Below are positions 1 through 4,325 of a stretch of 7,464 nucleotides of DNA, piece by piece. The position numbers and the translations under genes were made by a program. The DNA comes from an uncultured Lachnospiraceae bacterium (GTDB taxonomy: Bacteria; Bacillota; Clostridia; Lachnospirales; Lachnospiraceae), in contig CAKSAI010000150.1 of assembly GCA_934434905.1 (NCBI GenBank), forward strand, positions 1 to 7,464, given 5' to 3'. How positions within the stretch are numbered: the first letter of the stretch is position 1; each line of letters begins with the position of its first letter. The notes beneath the pieces are model-generated. The model was not told where the DNA came from. It worked only from the letters and a program-made list of their open reading frames with translations, and did no database searches.

Positions 1-37
1 AGAAAAAAGTATAGCAGATAACTGAATCATCAATCTA

Positions 38-69
38 TAAGGCGGCTACCGTTTTTGGTAGCCGCCTTA
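38..69. terminator. GC-rich hairpin, probable intrinsic terminator of an upstream gene
   Basis: A perfect 13-bp inverted repeat (38-50 with 57-69, core AAGGCGGCTACC / GGTAGCCGCCTT) encloses a 6-base loop GTTTTT. The stem is stable and GC-rich, as in intrinsic terminators. The tract after it is only moderately T-rich in either direction, so it could end transcription from the left, from the right, or be a structural hairpin. Two frames that are open from the window edge stop at 19-21 and 23-25, so the 3' end of an upstream plus-strand gene may lie just outside. That is not provable from this window. Confidence 0.6.
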
Positions 70-355
70 AATTATGTTGTGCATTATGAACAGTTGCTTT
101 TCTGTGGCTTTTATCCGTTATGTATTTTCTTTTGATACGGGTGAAGAGTGCCGACAAACCCTTGATTTTTCGGTAGTTGCCTTTTTGAAGTCCAGAGTGG
201 TATGCTATGCTACGGATCTGTCCATGGAAAAAGGAATTTTTGAGAATATTTAAAGGAATATTGCCAATATGGTGAACCTTCACTTCGATGCGTTGCAGAT
301 ACGCATAAACAACATTATAAGAAAGCTTTGAACCAGGAGTCCTGTTTTTTAATTG
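70..355. other. AT-rich stretch without a convincing gene; possible decayed plus-strand ORF
   Basis: No intact gene is supported here. On the plus strand the frame beginning at ATG 74 is open to a TAA at 251-253, continues in the same frame to a TGA at 329-331, and is followed by a weak hairpin with a T6 run (334-350). The translation of the middle part (for example LKSRVVCYATDLSMEKGIF before the TAA and NLHFDALQIRINN after it) looks protein-like. There is no ribosome binding site before ATG 74 or ATG 86, and I do not recognise a family. It could be the remnant of a small gene or simply non-coding DNA. Confidence 0.3.
334..350 (+). terminator. Weak hairpin plus T6 tract
   Basis: A 4-bp stem CAGG / CCTG (334-337 with 341-344) with an AGT loop is followed by six T residues (345-350). 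It lies three bases after the TGA that closes the interrupted frame at 74-331. The stem is short, so termination would be weak at best. Confidence 0.25.
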
Positions 356-384
356 TGGATTGTTTCACATTCTTATGCTATAAT
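353..384 (+). promoter_or_regulatory. Extended -10 promoter of the BECR-nuclease-like gene
   Basis: A perfect -10 hexamer TATAAT (379-384) is preceded by TGC (376-378), which makes an extended -10 element. The -35 region is poor: TGGATT at 356-361 has the right 17-bp spacing but only three matches to TTGACA, while TTGTGG at 353-358 is 20 bp away. Extended -10 promoters tolerate a weak -35. Transcription would begin near 391 and leave a leader of about 100 nt before the GTG at 492. Confidence 0.55.
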
Positions 385-491
385 AATATTCTACGGAATT
401 ATTATCTGCTATTTTAGGACGGGAAAGCAATATAGTACAGTAATAGGAGAGACAATCTCAATTAGAAGCACGATAGTGAAGGGGGATTTTT

Positions 492-941
492 GTGAAATAT
501 GTTAGGCATTTAAAACCTGACCTTTTTTCGGATACAATAAAATGTGTATCTATTGGTCGACTGCCCCAAACAATGATAGATTTCATTGTTGATAAAAGAC
601 CTGAATATAAGAATAAGCTTTTCACCAACAATGATATACTTTTTTGGAAAGACAGAATTGCTCACACAGAGCTGCATAAAAATGATTTTATGTCCGATAT
701 CGAATTTGAAACATGTTTTGAGGATATCCCTGATATTATTGCTAACCCAGATTATATCAGCGTACATCCTAAGGATGGCAGTATATCATTCATCCGAGAC
801 TATTTAGGGCATGTATCTGTCGCAATAAAGATTTCTTCTACCGGGAGCATGGCGTTCCGTACCATGTATCCAATAACTGATGCGCAGCTTGCACATTACA
901 TGAAGAAAGGCTTTGCGTGGAAGTATCCGAACGATTTATAA
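492..941 (+). CDS. PBECR-type (BECR-fold) nuclease-like protein, 149 aa
   Basis: A small cytosolic protein with no signal peptide or membrane segment. The part from about residue 50 to the end resembles the phage-associated Barnase-EndoU-ColicinE5/D-RelE-like nuclease domains (PBECR families): a helix with R55 and H58 (RIAHTELH), then IPDIIANPDYISVHP at 79-93, a beta hairpin VSVAIKIS at 108-115, and the closing FRTMYPIT at 122-129 followed by a helix. Members of this fold cut RNA in many toxins and phage-borne effectors; the catalytic roles of H58, R123 and T124 are inferred from position only. I chose the GTG at 492 because GAAGGGGG lies 6 bases before it and an extended -10 promoter precedes the leader. 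No antitoxin or immunity protein is visible beside it. The AT-rich composition differs from the genes after 1262 and suggests acquisition. Sub-family and activity are uncertain. Confidence 0.72.
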   Translation: MKYVRHLKPDLFSDTIKCVSIGRLPQTMIDFIVDKRPEYKNKLFTNNDILFWKDRIAHTELHKNDFMSDIEFETCFEDIPDIIANPDYISVHPKDGSISFIRDYLGHVSVAIKISSTGSMAFRTMYPITDAQLAHYMKKGFAWKYPNDL

Positions 942-955
942 TCCATGTAACGTTT

Positions 956-985
956 TTGGAAAAGCCTTCCAATAAAAAATTTTTT
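956..985 (+). terminator. Weak A/T-rich terminator candidate after the BECR gene
   Basis: TTGGAA (956-961) and TTCCAA (967-972) form a 6-bp stem with a 5-base loop, 14 bases after the stop codon. A T6 run follows at 980-985, but it is separated from the stem by an A-rich spacer, so the geometry is imperfect. The same A/T tracts may instead serve as an UP element for the next promoter. Confidence 0.35.
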
Positions 986-1013
986 CCTAAAAATCTTTTT
1001 CTAAGAAAATTTA

Positions 1014-1041
1014 TTGACAAATAAATAAAATTATGTATAAT
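1014..1041 (+). promoter_or_regulatory. Near-consensus sigma-A promoter
   Basis: A perfect -35 TTGACA (1014-1019) and a perfect -10 TATAAT (1036-1041) are separated by 16 bp. The 40 bases before the -35 are runs of A and T (974-1013) like an UP element. Such strength is typical of promoters for stable RNAs or tightly attenuated operons. The predicted start is near 1048, which puts the structured RNA at the very beginning of the transcript. Confidence 0.85.
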
Positions 1042-1047
1042 GAAGTT

Positions 1048-1190
1048 ACACATACATAAAATATTTTGAATGGAATCTGAGGACGGAACAGGCAGCCGTC
1101 ACGCCCTTTGGGTCTTAAAAGAGATGTGGGAAGGTCACCCCACCTGTTTCATTCAAATATTCGGCAGGTAACTTCGGTTATCTGCCTTTT
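1048..1190 (+). ncRNA. Structured leader or small RNA of about 140 nt with a pseudoknot, class not recognised
   Basis: The transcript from the promoter at 1014-1041 folds compactly. A closing helix pairs 1060-1072 with 1150-1161 (12 bp with T1064 bulged). Inside it, GACGG (1082-1086) pairs with CCGTC (1096-1100); GCCC / GGGT (1103-1106 with 1110-1113) and TCTT / GAGA (1113-1116 with 1121-1124) are weak overlapping alternatives; GTGGG (1126-1130) pairs with CCCAC (1139-1143). The 9-base loop of the first hairpin carries AACAGG (1087-1092), exactly complementary to CCTGTT (1143-1148), which gives a possible 6-bp pseudoknot. An intrinsic terminator follows directly. I compared it from memory with TPP, SAM-I, THF, c-di-GMP, fluoride, glutamine, ZTP, preQ1, T-box, SRP and 6S RNAs and found no convincing match. 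It is either a free-standing small RNA or the sensor part of an attenuator for the downstream flavoprotein operon. Confidence 0.65.
1163..1190 (+). terminator. Strong intrinsic terminator with cUUCGg loop
   Basis: GGCAGGTAAC (1163-1172) pairs with GTTATCTGCC (1177-1186) over 10 bp including one G-U pair. It is capped by the very stable C(UUCG)G tetraloop and followed by TTTT and an A/T-rich stretch. It lies two bases after the closing helix of the structured RNA and 72 bases before the next start codon. No good promoter is visible between it and that gene; the TATAAT at 1190-1195 lacks a -35 at the right distance. Confidence 0.88.
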
Positions 1191-1248
1191 ATAATATATA
1201 AGCCGAAAGAAAACTAAGACAGTAAAGCCTTTCGCAGACAATGTTTAT

Positions 1249-1253
1249 AGGGA
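1249..1253 (+). promoter_or_regulatory. Ribosome binding site that decides the flavoprotein start
   Basis: AGGGA lies 8 bases before the ATG at 1262. The earlier in-frame ATG at 1241 has no such site and would place seven extra residues before the conserved N-terminal beta strand, so 1262 is the likely start. Confidence 0.75.
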
Positions 1254-1261
1254 AAGTAAAA

Positions 1262-2566
1262 ATGAAAGCATATTATGATGTGATCGTGGTTGGCGCCGGT
1301 GCCGCCGGAATGACGGCAGCCATAAGTGCCGCCAGAATGGGGGCCAGAACGGCCATTTTAGAACATATGGACGAGGCTGGAAAGAAGCTTCTGGCTACCG
1401 GAAACGGAAAATGCAATTTTACCAATCAAGTGCAGGGTGTGGAATGTTACAGAGGCCAGAACCCTGCCTTTGTATTGCCTGCACTCGCGCAGTTCGGCCT
1501 TTCAGAGACGCTTGATTTTTTCCGTGCGATTGGGATATTTCCAAAGGAAAAAAGGGGCGGTTATTATTATCCGGTCAGCGAACAGGCATCGTCCGTGCGC
1601 CAGGCGCTCGTGCTGGAGCTTAAGCGTCTGGGCGTGGATATTCATTATAATATCGGCATCCGCAGCATAAAGAAGGATGACCGAGAGTATTTCTGCTTTG
1701 AAACAAAGCAGGGGATGTTTTTTAGTAAATCGTGTATCATTGCCACCGGCGGTAAAGCGGCGAAAAAAACGGGCAGCGACGGCAGCGGTGTCCCTTATAT
1801 CAAGAGCTTTGGACATACCGTTCTTGAGTTTGTGCCCGCATTGGTACAGCTTAAGGGAGCGCAGTCCTTTCTGAAAGAGCTATCCGGCATCCGTGCCGAT
1901 GCGCATATCACCTTATTTGTCGATGACACGCAGACTTCCAGTGACCGTGGCGAAGTGCAGCTCACGGATTTCGGTGTTTCGGGAATTCCGGCATTTCAGG
2001 TCAGCCGATATGCGGTTTATGCATTAAAAAAACAGAAAAAAGTTCATCTGTCGCTGGATTTTGCGCCGGATTTGGATTATAATACATTGTTGGATTACTT
2101 TTTGCTGCAAAAAGAGCGCGACAGGAAAACACAGAGGGAGCTGCGGCTGACCTGCAAAGCAGAGCAGAAGGGTTGCCCTCGCGGAAATACCGCGGATATA
2201 CATCTGCAAGATACGCTGATCGGCTTTTTAAATAAGAAATTAATCCCTGTGATGTTACGTGAAGCGGGTCTTGCGGAAGAGATTCTGCTGTCGCGTTGTG
2301 GAAAGAAAGAGTTTGAAAAGCTTATTGATACCATTAAGCATTTTCGGATCGATATCACAGGCAGCAAGGATTTTGACTCGGCCCAGGTCTGCGCCGGAGG
2401 TGTATCTACAGCACAGATCAACCCGGGCACCATGGAATCACAGCTTGTGTCGGGGCTTTATTTCGCCGGGGAAGTGGTAGATATCGATGGCATGTGCGGC
2501 GGCTACAACCTGCAGTGGGCCTGGACAAGCGGCTGGGTGGCCGGGAAGCATGCCGGAACAGCTTAA
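1262..2566 (+). CDS. BaiN/RdsA-family NAD(P)/FAD-dependent oxidoreductase (HI0933/YhiN-like), 434 aa
   Basis: A cytosolic two-dinucleotide-binding flavoprotein. The FAD-binding fold opens with VIVVGAGAAG (residues 7-16), then the ribose-binding E34 and the family signature GNGKCNFTN (47-55). ATGG follows at 161-164, and the C-terminal FAD motif runs GEVVDIDGMCGGYNLQWAW (403-421). Length is slightly above the usual 390-420 because of a low-similarity segment near 297-312 containing two cysteines. Family knowledge: E. coli YhiN was reported as RdsA, the enzyme making dihydrouridine in 23S rRNA, and Clostridium scindens BaiN was linked to bile-acid dehydroxylation. No bai genes are visible here, so an rRNA or other housekeeping role is more likely, but substrate specificity cannot be read from the sequence. 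It is the first gene after the terminator at 1163-1190, and its expression probably depends on readthrough. Family is certain; function is tentative. Confidence 0.93.
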   Translation: MKAYYDVIVVGAGAAGMTAAISAARMGARTAILEHMDEAGKKLLATGNGKCNFTNQVQGVECYRGQNPAFVLPALAQFGLSETLDFFRAIGIFPKEKRGGYYYPVSEQASSVRQALVLELKRLGVDIHYNIGIRSIKKDDREYFCFETKQGMFFSKSCIIATGGKAAKKTGSDGSGVPYIKSFGHTVLEFVPALVQLKGAQSFLKELSGIRADAHITLFVDDTQTSSDRGEVQLTDFGVSGIPAFQVSRYAVYALKKQKKVHLSLDFAPDLDYNTLLDYFLLQKERDRKTQRELRLTCKAEQKGCPRGNTADIHLQDTLIGFLNKKLIPVMLREAGLAEEILLSRCGKKEFEKLIDTIKHFRIDITGSKDFDSAQVCAGGVSTAQINPGTMESQLVSGLYFAGEVVDIDGMCGGYNLQWAWTSGWVAGKHAGTA

Positions 2567-2620
2567 CGATGTTGTAAAGCGGCAGTTCAGTCGTTGGCAA
2601 TGCACGCACAGAACCGCTCA

Positions 2621-2626
2621 AGGAGG
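2621..2626 (+). promoter_or_regulatory. Perfect AGGAGG ribosome binding site
   Basis: AGGAGG lies 6 bases before the ATG at 2633 and fixes that codon as the start. A TTG at 2594 and an ATG at 2600 in the same frame lie upstream of it and lack a binding site; the extra residues they would add are polar and not family-like. Confidence 0.9.
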
Positions 2627-2632
2627 ACGCAT

Positions 2633-4321
2633 ATGATTCGGGTACAGCAATTAAAACTGCCCATTCCGCATACAGATACGGAGCTTCGCCAGAAAGCTGC
2701 GAAGACATTGAAGATACCGGAAGCTCAGATAAAAAGTATAAAAATTGTAAAACGTTCCATCGATGCCAGAAAGAAACACCAGGTATGCTATGTATATACG
2801 CTGGATATTTCCCTGCAGGAAGCAGAGAACGACGGTAGTGCTGTTTCGGATAGCGCAGAGCAGTCATACTGTGCGAAAAATTCTTACGTTGAACAAAAAA
2901 TTATCAAAAAGGTTAACAGTAATAATGTTATGTTAATCAAGGAAGAATTTTATCACTTTCCACAATGCGGAGAACAACCCTTAAAACATCCGCCAGTCGT
3001 TGTCGGCAGCGGCCCTGCCGGGTTATTCTGCGCTTACGGATTAGCGAAACTGGGGTACGCGCCCATCGTTATTGAACGCGGAAAGCCGGTAGGGCAACGT
3101 AAGCAGGACGTGGAGCTTTTCTGGAAGGAAGGCTGCCTTAAGCCGGATTCCAACGTGCAGTTCGGCGAGGGCGGTGCGGGAACCTTCTCCGATGGGAAGC
3201 TGAATACCTTAGTGAAGGACGTCAAAGGACGAAACCGCATGGTTCTTGACACCTTTATCAGCTTCGGTGCGCCGGAGAAGATTGCTTACGAGGGCAAGCC
3301 TCATATCGGTACAGACATTCTGATCAATGTCGTGGAAAACATGCGCCGTGAGATCATCCGGCTTGGCGGGACATTTCTGTTTGAGACATGCATGGAGGAT
3401 CTGGAATGGAGGGATAACCGGATAAATGCAGTTATCTGCCGACAAACACAAGAACATCTTATTCGAATTGAGACAGAGGTTCTTGTGCTTGCCATCGGTC
3501 ACAGCGCCAGAGATACCTTTGAAATGCTCCTGAAACAACAGCTTCCCATGGAGGCAAAATCCTTTGCGGTAGGTCTTCGTGTGGAGCATCCACAGGCGAT
3601 GATAAGCGAACAGCAATATGGTACAGAGGCCATGAAGCTGCTCCCGGCAGCCGCCTATAAGGTCACTGCCAACCTGGAAAATGGCCGTGGCGTCTATTCC
3701 TTCTGCATGTGTCCCGGCGGGTACGTGGTGAATGCTTCCTCGGAGCCCGGAAGACTTGCGGTAAACGGCATGAGCTACAGCGGGCGGGACGGCGATAACG
3801 CCAACAGCGCCATCATTGTTTCCGTGACACCCAAAGACTATCCGGGGGATGGGCCGCTGGCAGGCGTGGCATTTCAGCGGGAACTGGAGCGCAGAGCATA
3901 TGAGCTTGGAAACGGAAGGATCCCACAGCAGCTCTTCGGAGATTTTGAACGAAAAAAGGACAGCACAGGCTATGGGAGCTTTGCAAGCTGTACCAGGGGA
4001 GCGGTCACTTTTGGTTCCCTGCATGAACTTTTTTCAGAGGAGATTCACAGCTCCTTCGTAGCCGGAATGCATGAATTTTCCAGATATATCCGCGACTTCG
4101 ACCGTTACGACTGTATTTTGTCGGGCGTGGAGAGCCGGACCTCTTCGCCGGTGCGCATTCTGCGGGACGAGCATTTTGAAAGCTGTAAAAAGGGCCTCTA
4201 TCCCTGCGGCGAGGGCGCAGGCTATGCCGGAGGAATCATGTCCGCTGCCATGGATGGCTTAAAAGTGGCGGAAGCGATCATTGCTAAGTATAATTACACA
4301 CAGATAAAAGAAAGGAAGTAA
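2633..4321 (+). CDS. COG2509-like FAD-dependent dehydrogenase, 562 aa
   Basis: A large cytosolic flavoprotein of the uncharacterised FAD-dependent dehydrogenase group. Residues 1-65 form a small alpha/beta domain starting MIRVQQLKLPI. An AT-rich, polar linker (about 66-119) precedes the Rossmann FAD motif VVVGSGPAG (122-130), with the ribose-binding glutamate in VIERG. A glycine-rich signature FGEGGAGTFSDGKL lies at 177-190. The C-terminal half ends with SRTSSPVRILR near 500 and the second FAD motif YPCGEGAGYAGGIMSAAMDG (523-542). Length and domain order fit full-length members, so it is intact. The reaction and the electron partner are unknown for the family; I assign no substrate. It follows the BaiN/RdsA-like gene by 66 bases, and its last codons contain the mutS ribosome binding site, which suggests one operon with coupled translation. 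Confidence 0.92.
   Translation: MIRVQQLKLPIPHTDTELRQKAAKTLKIPEAQIKSIKIVKRSIDARKKHQVCYVYTLDISLQEAENDGSAVSDSAEQSYCAKNSYVEQKIIKKVNSNNVMLIKEEFYHFPQCGEQPLKHPPVVVGSGPAGLFCAYGLAKLGYAPIVIERGKPVGQRKQDVELFWKEGCLKPDSNVQFGEGGAGTFSDGKLNTLVKDVKGRNRMVLDTFISFGAPEKIAYEGKPHIGTDILINVVENMRREIIRLGGTFLFETCMEDLEWRDNRINAVICRQTQEHLIRIETEVLVLAIGHSARDTFEMLLKQQLPMEAKSFAVGLRVEHPQAMISEQQYGTEAMKLLPAAAYKVTANLENGRGVYSFCMCPGGYVVNASSEPGRLAVNGMSYSGRDGDNANSAIIVSVTPKDYPGDGPLAGVAFQRELERRAYELGNGRIPQQLFGDFERKKDSTGYGSFASCTRGAVTFGSLHELFSEEIHSSFVAGMHEFSRYIRDFDRYDCILSGVESRTSSPVRILRDEHFESCKKGLYPCGEGAGYAGGIMSAAMDGLKVAEAIIAKYNYTQIKERK
4313..4318 (+). promoter_or_regulatory. mutS ribosome binding site inside the preceding gene
   Basis: AGGAAG lies 7 bases before the GTG at 4326 and within the last codons of the COG2509-like gene, whose TAA ends only 4 bases before the GTG. 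This arrangement favours translational coupling of mutS to the flavoprotein. It also supports the GTG over the ATG at 4344, which would remove conserved N-terminal residues. Confidence 0.8.
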
Positions 4322-4325
4322 AATC

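Noticed and set aside
35..283. 82-codon minus-strand open frame
   Set aside because: It runs through the terminator-like hairpin, has no clear ribosome binding site or recognisable family, and its composition looks like a shadow of the plus-strand frame.
1048..1190. Identity with a known riboswitch or with 6S or SRP RNA
   Set aside because: The diagnostic core motifs I can recall for these classes are absent. GGACGGAA resembles part of the glutamine riboswitch, but the other conserved parts are missing.
1204..1234. Inverted repeat CGAAAG / CTTTCG before the flavoprotein start
   Set aside because: Only 6 bp with a 19-base loop, so easily a chance match. There is no further support for an operator or regulatory hairpin.
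1241..1261. Upstream ATG start for the BaiN/RdsA-like gene
   Set aside because: There is no ribosome binding site before it, whereas AGGGA is correctly placed for the ATG at 1262.
1262..2566. Bile-acid dehydroxylation role for the BaiN-like gene
   Set aside because: No bai operon genes are in the window, and the family is widespread in bacteria without bile-acid metabolism.
2594..2632. TTG/ATG upstream start for the COG2509-like gene
   Set aside because: The perfect AGGAGG at 2621-2626 serves the ATG at 2633, and the added residues are not family-like.
3209..4024. 271-codon minus-strand open frame
   Set aside because: It lies wholly inside the COG2509-like flavoprotein gene, whose conserved motifs prove the plus strand is coding. 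It has no family features of its own.
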